Origin: Vibrio vulnificus NBRC 15645 = ATCC 27562
GTDB taxonomy: Bacteria; Pseudomonadota; Gammaproteobacteria; Enterobacterales; Vibrionaceae
Direction of reading: 5' to 3'
DNA: 64,000 nt
Assembly: GCF_002224265.1 (NCBI RefSeq)
Contig: NZ_CP012882.1
Location: 1,116,001 to 1,180,000, forward strand
Shown here: positions 29,028-38,209 of the stretch, piece after piece
How the letters are laid out: each line of letters opens with the position of its first letter
Position numbering within the stretch: position 1 is the stretch's first letter
Made by a program: the position numbers and the translations under genes
The notes under the pieces: model-generated
Databases searched by the model: none
What the model was told of the DNA's origin: nothing
The model's input: the letters and a program-made list of their open reading frames with translations, nothing else

Positions 29028-29348
29028 ATGTTTCACGCCCATGTTTATTACCCCCTGATTCGTCGTCAAGATGCGTTGAAGATCCATCAGCAGATCCGCA
29101 ATGAACGCCAAGATGTCACAGCGATATTTCCGCTGGTCGATCGTCTCGTTGGCCCGCATAAGATGCCGATGTTTGAACTGCACTTTCACGATAATCAACA
29201 AGGGCTGATTGAATGGTTAGATGCACATCGCGGCGATCTGTCCGTATTGATTCATCCGGTCAGTGACGAGCATTTACTCGACCACACTGAACGCGCTCAC
29301 TGGCTAGGCAAAGAACTTGGCATTTTTGAAGAAACGCTAAGCGATTGA
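29028..29348 (+). CDS. DOPA 4,5-dioxygenase family protein
   Basis: A 106-residue small protein with the family pattern: an N-terminal FHAHVYYP, central MFELHFHDNQ with possible metal-binding histidines, and the C-terminal HPVSDEHLLDHTERAHWLG. Related fungal enzymes open the ring of DOPA, but bacterial members are mostly uncharacterised, so the substrate is unknown. It stands alone, divergent from add and about 90 bp before an HD-GYP regulator gene. Confidence 0.85.
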   Translation: MFHAHVYYPLIRRQDALKIHQQIRNERQDVTAIFPLVDRLVGPHKMPMFELHFHDNQQGLIEWLDAHRGDLSVLIHPVSDEHLLDHTERAHWLGKELGIFEETLSD

Positions 29349-29442
29349 AACTCATCAGGCTGTTTTTATGCTTTTGCTCCTCTTTCTCTGCTGGATTTGT
29401 GCTAAACCTAGAAGGTGAGTAATAAAAATGAAAGGGTGACAA

Positions 29443-30984
29443 ATGGACTTGTTTGCAGACCATCGTGCAGAAAATCAACCTCAAGAGCCTACACAGAGCC
29501 TTCGCCTATGTAAGCCATGGAAAGTTTTGCTGGTGGATGATGATGAACAAATGCATCAGGTCACTCGATTAGCGCTTAGTGGTTTTCAGTTCCAAGAGAG
29601 AAAGTTGGAACTTATTTCCGCGCTATCAGGACAAGAGGCTCGGCAGATTTTACAGCAGCAAACGGATATTGCCGTTGCTTTTGTCGATGTGGTGATGGAA
29701 ACCGAACATGCGGGCCTCGAGTTGGTTAAGTTCATTCGTGAGCAACTAAAGAACCGCTTGATTCGCCTCGTGCTCAGGACGGGGCAAGCAGGGCAGGCAC
29801 CGGAAGATATCGTCATCAAGGAATATGAGATTGATGATTATAAAGAAAAAACCGAGCTCACCACGCAAAAATTGAAAACGGTTCTCTATTCCATGTTGCG
29901 CGCCTATCGCGACCTTTGCTTGATTGAAGAACAAAAAGAGGGCTTGAGTAAGGTGATTCAAGCCTCTGCATATGTACAAAATACCACCTCTCTGCAGAAT
30001 TACGCTTCAGCCGTGCTAGAACAGCTCACTTCACTGCTCAAGTTAGAAAAATCCGCTTTTTATTGCATTGTTAAACCCGACCCTAACGGCGAGGTTTGCC
30101 GAGCCATGACGCTGGCAGCAACGGGTTCTTATGTCGATCTCTACTCTGAGTGTGCGTTTGAAAAATTGCCAGAGTTGGTGGCAGAACGCTGTCAACAAGT
30201 GTTGGAGAGCCATCAAACCACACACTTTGGTGATGCGTTTGTATTGTATAGCCACGATGAACAGGGCGTGGACAATTTACTCTATGTAAATCTCAACAAG
30301 CAGTTGTCTGAGTTAGATCGACAACTGCTTGAAATCTATATGCAAAATATTGGGCTCACCTTTGAAAATCTTAATTTGTTGCTTGATGTCCGAGAGACCT
30401 CCAAGGAACTGGTCTACAACCTTGCCAATGCGGTGGAAGCGCGCAGTAAAGAAACTGGTGCGCACGTACAACGCGTTTCGTTGATTTCAGAGAAACTGGC
30501 GCAGTTGTACGGACTCAGTGATTTCGAAGTCAATTTGATCAAGCACGCCTCACCGTTGCATGATGTGGGCAAAGTGGCGATTCCTGACAGCATTCTTCAC
30601 AAGCCCGGTAAGCTGGATGCGCAAGAGTGGGAAATCATGAAAAAGCACGTCGAATATGGCGTCAACATCTTGAGTAAATCCAAACGACGCCTCTTCGCCA
30701 TTGCGAAAGAAATCGCTGGGACACATCACGAAAAGTGGGACGGTTCAGGGTATCCGATGGGGCTGAAAGGAGAGTCGATCCCGATCAGTGGCCGAATTAC
30801 GGGCTTGGCGGATGTGTTTGATGCGTTAGGGGCAAAACGCAGCTACAAAGAACCGTGGTCTGACGAACAAATTCGCCAAGAAATCGAAGCGCAAAAAGGC
30901 AAACATTTCGATCCCCGATTAGTGGATTTGTTGTTCGAAAATTGGCAAGCGTTTATCGATATTCGTATTCAGCACCCTGACTAG
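29443..30984 (+). CDS. Response regulator with DUF3369 and HD-GYP domain (predicted c-di-GMP phosphodiesterase)
   Basis: 513 residues in three parts. A receiver domain (about 25-150) has the phosphate-accepting D82 in FVDVVM and acidic LVDDDE near its start. A middle DUF3369 region (about 165-320) is often paired with HD-GYP output. An HD-GYP domain (about 325-500) follows, with H373/D374 in LHDVGK and an intact GYP at 436-438 in HHEKWDGSGYP. The intact motifs predict hydrolysis of cyclic di-GMP. There is no membrane segment. It has its own terminator and is convergent with a histidine kinase gene; that kinase is a plausible but unproven partner. Confidence 0.92.
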   Translation: MDLFADHRAENQPQEPTQSLRLCKPWKVLLVDDDEQMHQVTRLALSGFQFQERKLELISALSGQEARQILQQQTDIAVAFVDVVMETEHAGLELVKFIREQLKNRLIRLVLRTGQAGQAPEDIVIKEYEIDDYKEKTELTTQKLKTVLYSMLRAYRDLCLIEEQKEGLSKVIQASAYVQNTTSLQNYASAVLEQLTSLLKLEKSAFYCIVKPDPNGEVCRAMTLAATGSYVDLYSECAFEKLPELVAERCQQVLESHQTTHFGDAFVLYSHDEQGVDNLLYVNLNKQLSELDRQLLEIYMQNIGLTFENLNLLLDVRETSKELVYNLANAVEARSKETGAHVQRVSLISEKLAQLYGLSDFEVNLIKHASPLHDVGKVAIPDSILHKPGKLDAQEWEIMKKHVEYGVNILSKSKRRLFAIAKEIAGTHHEKWDGSGYPMGLKGESIPISGRITGLADVFDALGAKRSYKEPWSDEQIRQEIEAQKGKHFDPRLVDLLFENWQAFIDIRIQHPD

Positions 30985-31033
30985 CGAGTCCTTTGGGTAT
31001 CCTTTCTTATTTCTCCGCTCTTGTTTTTTTTGC

Positions 31034-31061
31034 GAACTCCGTGCTATTTAGCACGGGGTTC
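31034..31061 (+). terminator. Terminator between HD-GYP regulator and histidine kinase genes
   Basis: An 11-bp stem GAACTCCGTGC / GCACGGGGTTC (one T-G pair) with a TATTTA loop, followed by TTGTTATT, 49 bp after the HD-GYP stop codon. Confidence 0.75.
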
Positions 31062-31073
31062 TTGTTATTGAAA

Positions 31074-33023
31074 TCAGGCACTTTTCTGAGCAAGCTCTAT
31101 TTGCATTGGCAGTTCTTTGGGCAGTGTAATCACAAAATGCACACCTTGGTTTGGCTCTGAATGAAAAGAGAGGTCACCTTTGAGCTTTTGTTTGACTAAA
31201 TTAAACACCAGATTTAAGCCTAATCCAGAACCACCTTTTCCTCGTTTACTGGTATAAAACGGCTCGAAAATCTTTTGATGTAACGACTCTTCAACGCCGG
31301 AGCCGTTGTCTTGATACTCCAATATGACGTTTTGTTCTTGTTCAGAAATGCGGACAAGAATCTCGGGGTTTGGTTGAGTACTGAAGGCGTGATTGACACT
31401 GTTGAGGACAAGATTTGAGACGATTTGAGTGAGAACACCGGGCAAACTGTTCATGACCACATCCTCTGGCGACTCCACGATGGGAGCCACAGGCACCTTG
31501 CGTGTTTCGGGATGCAGGCTGGCCATTAACGCATCAAGCACTTGTTTGACATTGAACTCACTGCGGCTTTCGGAGATTTGATCGACCGCCGTTTGTTTGA
31601 AATCTCGGATCAGTTTCGCTGCACGGTTAAGGTTGTTTTCCAGCATTTGGCTGCTGTCAGAAATTCTCTGCATGACGTCGGCAAATTGCGTGCTGGTTAA
31701 AGTTTGATTGGAAAAGGCTTGATTGAGCTCAATGGAGGCATCTCGAATAATCGAAGAGGCGGTCACGGCGATACCAAGTGGGGTGTTGACTTCGTGTGCA
31801 ACACCAGCAACAAGCCCGCCCAATGCTGCCAGTTTTTCTGATTCCACTAGCTGTTCTTGTGTGGCTTTGAGCTGTTCCATGCTTTGCTTTAAGTCGAGGG
31901 TTCTTACCGCCACTTCATGCTCAAGGTTTTGGTTGAGTTGTTGCAGTTCGATCTGCGTGAGCTTGAGGTCCGTAATATTAATCGTGGTGCCACGAAAACC
32001 GAGAAATTTGTTTTCTTCATATTTCGCTATGGCTTGAAAAAGAAAATGGTAAGTAATGCAGTTTAAGGTGATGCTCTCTTCACACATGGAAAAGTCGTTA
32101 CGTTTAAGCATGTAACTGGTGAGATTTTTGGCATCAGATAAGGCTTCAATTTCAATCAGTAACGGCTTTTCTAAAGGCTCGATGCCCAACTGTTCCATCA
32201 TGGCTTCTGAACAATATGTCAGCCTGCCCAGCTCGTCGGTTTCCCATAACCAATCTGAGGAGACGTGGGTGAAATCCGCCAGCCGCTCTTGTTCCTGTTT
32301 GATATTGCGATACAAGGTGGTGACATTGCCAGTGATTCGGTTGGTCTCTTCGCCTAACCAATCGAGCTCGTCATCGTTCTCCATGATCCATTGGTAATGC
32401 GCAAGTTGAAGCGGTTCTGAAGGATGACGTGGATTGTAACGACGGAGATACTGAGCGATTTCGAAGATCCGACGATTCACGCTGGCGTGAAAGATCATCA
32501 ATATGATGTAGCAAACAAAGGCCGTTTTTAACGCGTTGAGTGTGAGGGTCACGAGGAATTGTTTCAGCAAATAGTGATAAATTTCTTGCGCGTCAGATTC
32601 AACATAGATGGTACCTATGGTCTCCATATTGCCGTCCATGGCATTGTGGTAGGTCAGTGGGTAGGTATCGGCAATGGCTCCCTGTTCTGCACGTTTTCCT
32701 GCGCTGAAGGTGTAGTCTTCCGATTTGATTTCAAGGTAGTCAATTTTCGGTAGGTTCACTAAACCATCGAGTCGTTCTTGCAAGAGCACCAAATCGAATG
32801 ACCACAACGACGCCGACAGCAGCCCTGCATGAACATTTTGAATTTCGTAGTGACGTTGTTCAACATCATTAAACTCCTTGTCGTAATCCCAGTAGAGCTG
32901 GAGCAGGGTGGTAAGCAAGGTAAAAAGACCACTCAACAATATCATGATGAGAATGATTCGACGGCCTATTCGGCTAAACAGCGGATTATTGATACTTTCT
33001 TCATAATTGTGTTTACGGCTCAT
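31074..33023 (-). CDS. Membrane sensor histidine kinase with PAS domain
   Basis: From the ATG at 33023 there are 649 residues; an ATG at 33071 would add 16 more but has no ribosome-binding site. Two membrane segments (IILIMILLSGLFTLLTTLL and LNALKTAFVCYIILMIF) enclose a periplasmic sensor of roughly 130 residues. A PAS domain follows (WLWETDELGRLTYCSEAM), then a coiled coil, then the phospho-acceptor box GGLVAGVAHEVNTPLG. The ATPase domain has N (NLVLNSVNHAF), G1 (DNGSGV), F (FEPFYTSKRGKGGSGLGL) and G2 boxes. It has no receiver domain of its own. It is divergent from a periplasmic binding protein gene, with only about 125 bp between them, which suggests joint signal detection. Confidence 0.92.
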   Translation of the reverse strand: MSRKHNYEESINNPLFSRIGRRIILIMILLSGLFTLLTTLLQLYWDYDKEFNDVEQRHYEIQNVHAGLLSASLWSFDLVLLQERLDGLVNLPKIDYLEIKSEDYTFSAGKRAEQGAIADTYPLTYHNAMDGNMETIGTIYVESDAQEIYHYLLKQFLVTLTLNALKTAFVCYIILMIFHASVNRRIFEIAQYLRRYNPRHPSEPLQLAHYQWIMENDDELDWLGEETNRITGNVTTLYRNIKQEQERLADFTHVSSDWLWETDELGRLTYCSEAMMEQLGIEPLEKPLLIEIEALSDAKNLTSYMLKRNDFSMCEESITLNCITYHFLFQAIAKYEENKFLGFRGTTINITDLKLTQIELQQLNQNLEHEVAVRTLDLKQSMEQLKATQEQLVESEKLAALGGLVAGVAHEVNTPLGIAVTASSIIRDASIELNQAFSNQTLTSTQFADVMQRISDSSQMLENNLNRAAKLIRDFKQTAVDQISESRSEFNVKQVLDALMASLHPETRKVPVAPIVESPEDVVMNSLPGVLTQIVSNLVLNSVNHAFSTQPNPEILVRISEQEQNVILEYQDNGSGVEESLHQKIFEPFYTSKRGKGGSGLGLNLVFNLVKQKLKGDLSFHSEPNQGVHFVITLPKELPMQIELAQKSA

Positions 33024-33148
33024 AGCATCCCAGCTTTTCTTGGTTCTAATAGCTTCATTATAGACACCCATGCTGAACTCGATTGAAATAAGCGTAATTC
33101 GAGGAGTTTGACTACACTCAGTTCATGACGTCATCGAGAGGCCGTCAC

Positions 33149-34129
33149 ATGAGAGCCGTTTTAGCGTTGATAATACTAAGTTGGACCTGTGTTCCTTCTT
33201 TCGCTTATAGTGCAAAAGTGCTGATCATTGAGAGCTATCATGCTCAGTATGAGTGGGATGAAAGCTATTTGTATGGGATTCGGCAAGAGGTCGGTGAGCG
33301 CGCTCAGATAGCCACTTTTGAAATGAACACTAAGCGAGTCCCCAAAGAGCAATACGCCGCAATGGCGGAAAAAGCGTTTGCGAAGTACCAGGCTATGAAG
33401 CCAGATGTTGTCGTACTGGGTGACGATAATGCGCTGAGTTATCTCTATCCGTATCTGTACGATGAACCTATTTCCATGGTGTTTCTTGGTATTAATTCCA
33501 ACCCTCGTAAGCTGTTTGCGGACTATCCTGGACAAGCCAAAGTGACCGGCATTTTAGAGTTGCCTCTGTTTGTGAAAAACGTTGGGGAAATCAAGCGGAT
33601 TCTTGGCCGCTCACCATTGAAAATTTGGGTATTGTTTGACTCTGGCGTGACCTCTGCCATTGCAGGGGAATATATTGAAAGCCAATATCAGATGATTAAA
33701 AAGAGTTTGGGGGTCGAAGTGGCGATTTATCTTGTCGATACTCAGGCTCATTGGCAAGAGATGGTAAGACGAGCGAAAGAGGAAAGCGTCGACGCGATTT
33801 TAGTTGGGCTGTATCACACGCTCGTGGATGAGGAGGGGAACAGTGTTCCTTCCGATGAGATCTTATTTTGGACCAATCAACATTCGGAAGTGCCTTTGTT
33901 TGGTTTTTGGGACTTTTCGGTTGGCAAAGGAAAAACGGCAGGTGGCGTAGTATTGTTTGGTGAAGTTCAAGGTCGACATGTTGGTCGAATTATCAATCAA
34001 CTGATTGATGGTAAATCGGCTGACGCGATTCCCATCCAAATCGGTAATCAGGGAAGGCCTCTTTACAGTGATTCGGAAATGCGACGCTGGAATTTACTCC
34101 CCCCCAAAGGATGGGAGGGAATTGAGTAG
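33149..34129 (+). CDS. Periplasmic ABC_sub_bind-type binding protein without a transporter
   Basis: A 326-residue protein from the ATG at 33149, chosen because GAGAGG precedes it and a clean signal peptide follows (MRAVLALIILSWTCVPSFA-YS). An in-frame ATG at 33125 gives a longer, poorer start. The mature part has the two-lobe type I binding fold (VLIIESYHAQYEWDESYLYGI; PDVVVLGDDNALSYLYP; MVFLGINSNPRK), as in the ABC substrate-binding protein family. No permease or ATPase gene is next to it. Together with the divergent histidine kinase this suggests that it is a ligand co-receptor rather than a transport component. The ligand is unknown. Confidence 0.85.
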   Translation: MRAVLALIILSWTCVPSFAYSAKVLIIESYHAQYEWDESYLYGIRQEVGERAQIATFEMNTKRVPKEQYAAMAEKAFAKYQAMKPDVVVLGDDNALSYLYPYLYDEPISMVFLGINSNPRKLFADYPGQAKVTGILELPLFVKNVGEIKRILGRSPLKIWVLFDSGVTSAIAGEYIESQYQMIKKSLGVEVAIYLVDTQAHWQEMVRRAKEESVDAILVGLYHTLVDEEGNSVPSDEILFWTNQHSEVPLFGFWDFSVGKGKTAGGVVLFGEVQGRHVGRIINQLIDGKSADAIPIQIGNQGRPLYSDSEMRRWNLLPPKGWEGIE

Positions 34130-34149
34130 TTAAATCGCGAGATGGTTGT

Positions 34150-34800
34150 TTAGGCGATTTCGATCAATTTGTTAACCAGTTTCTCGATCCCTGATGCAGC
34201 TTCGACAATGGAACCTGCAAGCATATAAGCTGGGGTGGAAAGCACCTTATGTTGCGGATCGAAATGCATCTCTTCGACTGAGCACTCGACGTGCTTACCT
34301 CCCATTTGACTAAATGCCGCCGCGGTTGCGACATCGTTGCCAATGGTGCCTTCAACGCCTGAAGCGTAGACCATAGGGATAATGGTTGGTGCAATGCACA
34401 AGTAACCTGCTGGTTTGCCTGCTTGGGCAAAGTCGCGACAGGCTTTGGCGACACTTTCATTTACTTGGCATTCAGCGCCAGAAATAGCGAAATTGGTTAA
34501 GTTTTTTGCTGCGCCAAATCCGCCCGGCAAAAGCAGCGCATCGTAATCATCGACCCTTAGTTTACTGACATCGTCGATATTGCCACGTGCGATACGGGCA
34601 GACTCCACCAAAACGTTTCTGGATTCGTCCATCTCTTCACCGGTTTTATGATTGATCACATGCAGTTGTTGGATGTTTGGCGCATAGCAGTGCCAACTTG
34701 CACCTGCTTTCTCAATTGCATAGAGAGCTAGAACTGCCTCGTGAATTTCGCTGCCATCAAACACACCACAGCCACTGAGTATCACCGCTACTTTTTTCAT
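34150..34800 (-). CDS. elbB: ElbB-like glyoxalase (DJ-1/PfpI family)
   Basis: A 216-residue protein beginning MKKVAVILSGCGVFDGSEIHEAV, the hallmark of ElbB, formerly called sigma cross-reacting protein 27A. The nucleophile elbow is AGYLCIAPTIIP, with the conserved Cys. The remaining core is typical: LLLPGGFGAAKNLTNFAI and the ending CSVEEMHFDPQHKVLSTPAYML. Members have weak glyoxalase activity and were linked to isoprenoid production; the physiological role is not settled. It ends convergently 20 bp from the binding protein gene. Confidence 0.93.
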   Translation of the reverse strand: MKKVAVILSGCGVFDGSEIHEAVLALYAIEKAGASWHCYAPNIQQLHVINHKTGEEMDESRNVLVESARIARGNIDDVSKLRVDDYDALLLPGGFGAAKNLTNFAISGAECQVNESVAKACRDFAQAGKPAGYLCIAPTIIPMVYASGVEGTIGNDVATAAAFSQMGGKHVECSVEEMHFDPQHKVLSTPAYMLAGSIVEAASGIEKLVNKLIEIA

Positions 34801-34888
34801 TTCTTACCTTCCTTTTGACGGAGTTCCGTTTGCTCAGCTTAACCAACTTTGCCTGTGAGTGGAAAAGTGCGATACCGATTCTGTGCGG

Positions 34889-35050
34889 CTATTCAATGTC
34901 GACCTTGCGACTTTCGTGATCGCTTTCTTGGCGAGGTTCGTCACTGTGCTGCAGGGAGGTTTCTTGTTCTTGATGCTCCGACTCCTCTTCTTGGTAATGA
35001 CGGACAACGAAGGGGGTAAGCATGACACTAGACGGAAGAAAACGTTTCAT
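34889..35050 (-). CDS. Small acidic protein, 53 residues, unknown function
   Basis: A short frame runs from the ATG at 35050, preceded by a good TAGGAG ribosome-binding site, to TAG. The protein starts MKRFLPSSVMLTPFVVRHY. The second half is strongly charged (repeated EE, QE, HE and DE pairs) and rich in Gln, His and Ser. It has no Cys and no membrane segment. It lies on the same strand as elbB, 88 bp upstream of it. The good ribosome-binding site and non-random composition support it; I do not recognise a family. Confidence 0.5.
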   Translation of the reverse strand: MKRFLPSSVMLTPFVVRHYQEEESEHQEQETSLQHSDEPRQESDHESRKVDIE

Positions 35051-35176
35051 AGTAACTCCTAACTGACGGGATCGTTTTGTTTATATCGAGTTTGGTGGTG
35101 TTTGTTTTTGAACTAGGTCAGTTTTGCAGTAAGCTCTTCGTTTGATATGCCGTTGCTGCGCTAGGGATCACAGATA

Positions 35177-36073
35177 ATGACAACAACCCATCGTTACACC
35201 TTATTTGGTTTGCTCGCCATTTTATTTTGGAGCTGTTTACTGGCCATGACGCGTATGGTTGCGGAATATTTTGGCCCGTTGGGTGGGGCGGCTCTTCTCT
35301 ACAGCTTGAGTGCGATTTTGTTGGTGATGGTGCTTGGCATTCCAAAGTTGAGCTATTTCCCCAAACGCTACCTTTTGGTTGGTGGCGCCTTGTTTGTCAG
35401 CTATGAAATTCTCCTAGCACTGGCGTTGGGTTATGCCGATAGTCGAATGCAATCTATTCAAGTTTCAATCGTCAATTATCTTTGGCCAGCTTTGACGGTG
35501 TTGTTTGCGGTGTGGGGGAGCGCTAAGAAAACCAGCTTGTGGCTTTATCCTGCGGTTCTACTAGCCTTTATTGGCGTAGCGTGGACGGTCAGCGGTGATG
35601 ATGGTGTATCACTGACAATGATTCAGGCGAATGTGATGGCCAATCCTTTGGTGTTTATCATGGCTTTTGCTGGGGCAATCATCTGGGCGATTTATTGCAA
35701 TGTGACGCAAAGAGCGCGCTGCAAACATAACGCAATCACGCTGTTTTTTATCGCCACGGCAATAACCTTATGGGTGAAATGGTGGCTCTCTGGTTCTGTT
35801 CCCTCTTTGCATTTTGAGTGGCAAGGTGTCGGGGTTCTGTTTGTTGCCTCGGCATTGATGGCGGGAGGATATGCGTTGTGGAATGTCGCGATCGTTGGCG
35901 GGAATATGGTTCTGCTTGCGACAATGTCTTACTTTACGCCAATTCTTTCTTCTTTATTGTCTTCGATGATTCTTGCCGTGAGTTTACCCAGTACATTTTG
36001 GCAGGGTGTCGCTATGGTAACCATTGGTTCACTGACATGTTGGTGGCTTACCAGAAATAAAAACGCCGTCTAG
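35177..36073 (+). CDS. yddG: DMT-family exporter, YddG-like (aromatic amino acid efflux)
   Basis: 298 residues with about ten membrane segments in two EamA-like halves. It begins MTTTHRYTLFGLLAILFWSCLLAMTRMVAEYFGPLGGAALLY and contains SIQVSIVNYLWPALTVLFAV, as YddG does, and TMSYFTPILSSLLSSMIL in the second half. YddG exports aromatic amino acids and related compounds across the inner membrane. The aromatic amino acid hydroxylase genes phhAB are in the same window, but 5 kb away. The substrate here is inferred from similarity only. Confidence 0.85.
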   Translation: MTTTHRYTLFGLLAILFWSCLLAMTRMVAEYFGPLGGAALLYSLSAILLVMVLGIPKLSYFPKRYLLVGGALFVSYEILLALALGYADSRMQSIQVSIVNYLWPALTVLFAVWGSAKKTSLWLYPAVLLAFIGVAWTVSGDDGVSLTMIQANVMANPLVFIMAFAGAIIWAIYCNVTQRARCKHNAITLFFIATAITLWVKWWLSGSVPSLHFEWQGVGVLFVASALMAGGYALWNVAIVGGNMVLLATMSYFTPILSSLLSSMILAVSLPSTFWQGVAMVTIGSLTCWWLTRNKNAV

Positions 36074-36084
36074 TAAGACGGCGT
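36059..36084 (-). terminator. Terminator shared by the exporter and CDF genes
   Basis: ACGCCGTC-TAGTAA-GACGGCGT overlaps the stop codon of the exporter gene. The T run lies on the minus-strand side (GGCGTTTTTA), so it serves mainly the convergent cation-efflux gene. Confidence 0.75.
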
Positions 36085-36103
36085 CATGTGGAAGAGCTTT
36101 GAA

Positions 36104-36997
36104 TTAGAAAGCGACGTTCACATTGAGCTGCAATTTGAACGGATGCTTAGAGAGCTGCTTCTTCAGTTTATTTCGAGTACTTTCCAGTTCTGCCAGGGCC
36201 AACGTCTTGTTCTTGACATGCAAGTCAACGTTAACGCGTAATTCTTGCCCGACTTTAGCAACACCTGCAAGTTTAAGATGTTGGGAAGTTTGTTTCTCGA
36301 TGAACTCGATATCACTGCCGACACTTCGACAAAGTTCTTCGTCTGGGGACATCATGAGCAGCTCGCGCAAAGCTTCTTTCAACATTCCCATTGGTACTTT
36401 GATGAAGTAAAACGACATTGCCAGCATCATGACTGGATCCGCATAGGCTGCAAATTCAGCATATGGGCTATACGTCACGGCGATGGACATGATAAATCCA
36501 ATCGTAACAACGGCACTAAGCAACGCATCCATTTGCCACTGTTTTACTTCAGCAGCAATGAGGCCAGAGGAGTATTGGCGACTTTTTCTCGAGATATACC
36601 ACCAGACATAAGCACAACCAATCACACACGAAGTCTCAAAGAAAATCGCCACAGAGGCATTGACTTCACGACCACCGTTGAATAAATCAAACACGGCGGA
36701 ATAAAGCGAGTAAGCAACCACCATTAAAATCACTATTGCCTTGATTGCGATAACAATCGGCTCTAAGACAGCTTTACCAAAAGGAAACAAACGTTGAGAA
36801 GGTGTGTTGATATAGTAAGACGCTGCCAGCGACAATAAAGTTAACAGTAGGCTGACGAGGGAATACACCCCATCAAACATAATTACCAGTGACCCTGCGA
36901 ACATGCCAAGTACCAATCCCGCTACTGCAAAGCCCGATGCTGCAAGGGCTGAGAAAGTCAGAATACGGTTTTCGTTCTTAGTTGTCCTGTCACACAT
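36104..36997 (-). CDS. Cation diffusion facilitator family transporter
   Basis: 297 residues with six predicted membrane segments and a cytoplasmic C-terminal part of the CDF type. The first halves of the metal-site segments are recognisable (SLVIMFDGVYSLVSLLLTLLS in helix 2 and EVKQWQMDALLSAVVTIGF in helix 5), but the usual His of the HxxxD pairs is replaced (DxxxS and QMDxxxS). It may therefore prefer another metal, such as Mn or Fe, or be a weak Zn exporter. It stands alone, with a terminator shared with the convergent exporter gene. Confidence 0.82.
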   Translation of the reverse strand: MCDRTTKNENRILTFSALAASGFAVAGLVLGMFAGSLVIMFDGVYSLVSLLLTLLSLAASYYINTPSQRLFPFGKAVLEPIVIAIKAIVILMVVAYSLYSAVFDLFNGGREVNASVAIFFETSCVIGCAYVWWYISRKSRQYSSGLIAAEVKQWQMDALLSAVVTIGFIMSIAVTYSPYAEFAAYADPVMMLAMSFYFIKVPMGMLKEALRELLMMSPDEELCRSVGSDIEFIEKQTSQHLKLAGVAKVGQELRVNVDLHVKNKTLALAELESTRNKLKKQLSKHPFKLQLNVNVAF

Positions 36998-37133
36998 AAA
37001 ATATTCCGGTTGCTAAACACTCTGTTATTGTTTGCGTAACGGCAAAATTTTACAAATGAAAAGTCAGTGAATGAAATGTGTCAACTTGATGTGTTTTGAT
37101 TTTTGTCTTTTAAATTAATTGGTTAGCCATGAA

Positions 37134-37162
37134 AGTGAGCGTCATAAATATTGACGCTCACT
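37134..37162. terminator. Hairpin after the LysR gene
   Basis: A perfect 11-bp stem AGTGAGCGTCA / TGACGCTCACT with a 7-nt loop, 10 bp after the LysR stop codon. The T run is short (TTT), so termination is probable but not certain. Confidence 0.55.
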
Positions 37163-37171
37163 GTGCTCGAG

Positions 37172-38050
37172 TTAGAAATCGAACAAATAGTCGTTGATTT
37201 TGTCTGCCAACCACGACATTGCAGGGTGTTCACTCATGCCGCTGTGGGTCAACATACAGTAATCCTCTTGTGTCAAACCATAAGTGTGTTTGATCACGGC
37301 CAGTTTTTGTTCACGTAAATAGAGCCTGATGAGAGGTTCAGGCAAAACGCCCCAAGCATCTTCTTGCAAAATCATGTTCAACATATAGTCAAAGCAGGAG
37401 AAGCCGATGTGTTTAAGTGAAAAAGGGCGCAATTCGGGATTGTCTTTCTCGTTAAGATAAACCATGAGTGCTTGCATTTGCGCACGGAGATCTTCGTCCG
37501 AGACTCGGCGCATTTTGGTCAATGGATGATCAATGCGACACACTGACATCATGCGTATTTTGCCTAAAGGGCTGTAGGTGATTTTAGGGCTATCAACGCG
37601 TTCATAGTCAACACCAAATGCAAAGTCGACTTGGCCTGTTTCAACCAAGTTTGCTAAATCTCCGCTTGAAGCCAGCACAATATTAAAAGCCGTTGACGGG
37701 TACTGTTTACTCAGTTGGTGCGAAAACTCCTGCCAAATTTCATCGGGTAATGAATCGTCTCTGGCAATCCACATCTCGGCATTAAAGACCCCAGAGACAT
37801 CTGCGCAGGTTTGCTTGATGCGCTGTGCGGTAACGAGCAAGTTTTCACAGTCTTTGAAGATAGCTTTACCGGCTTCAGAGAGGGTAAGTTGGTTGCCTGA
37901 GCGTACAAAGAGATCAATATCTAGTTCTTTTTCCAGCGATTTTATCGACATACTCAGCTTGGTTCTGTTGCAGTCGAGATGCCTAGCGGCTTCGGAGACG
38001 GAGCCCAATTCAGCAATGCTGCAAAATGCTTCGATTTGTGAAAGATTCAT
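37172..38050 (-). CDS. LysR-family transcriptional regulator
   Basis: 292 residues. The N-terminal winged helix is typical (MNLSQIEAFCSIAELGSVSEAARHLDCNRTKLSMSIKSLEKELDIDLFVRS), followed by the periplasmic-binding-like co-inducer domain from about residue 90. It is divergent from a methyltransferase gene across 160 bp and may control it, as LysR proteins often do. The co-inducer is not predictable. Confidence 0.93.
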   Translation of the reverse strand: MNLSQIEAFCSIAELGSVSEAARHLDCNRTKLSMSIKSLEKELDIDLFVRSGNQLTLSEAGKAIFKDCENLLVTAQRIKQTCADVSGVFNAEMWIARDDSLPDEIWQEFSHQLSKQYPSTAFNIVLASSGDLANLVETGQVDFAFGVDYERVDSPKITYSPLGKIRMMSVCRIDHPLTKMRRVSDEDLRAQMQALMVYLNEKDNPELRPFSLKHIGFSCFDYMLNMILQEDAWGVLPEPLIRLYLREQKLAVIKHTYGLTQEDYCMLTHSGMSEHPAMSWLADKINDYLFDF

Positions 38051-38209
38051 GCTCTACTCGAAAAAATGTACTTGGCGATAGCATAGCGAAAATTCATCCT
38101 GCATGCTAAGTCACTTTCGGCATAGAGGAATTTCAATAATAACTCTATGACGTAAGGAATATTTTGAGTTAATCTATCCACGTTGCAAGAAGTAATTATG
38201 GAGGCCGTG

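Noticed and set aside
34859..35062. A 67-residue hydrophobic frame on the plus strand upstream of the exporter gene
   Set aside because: It overlaps the better-supported 53-residue minus-strand frame and has no ribosome-binding site.
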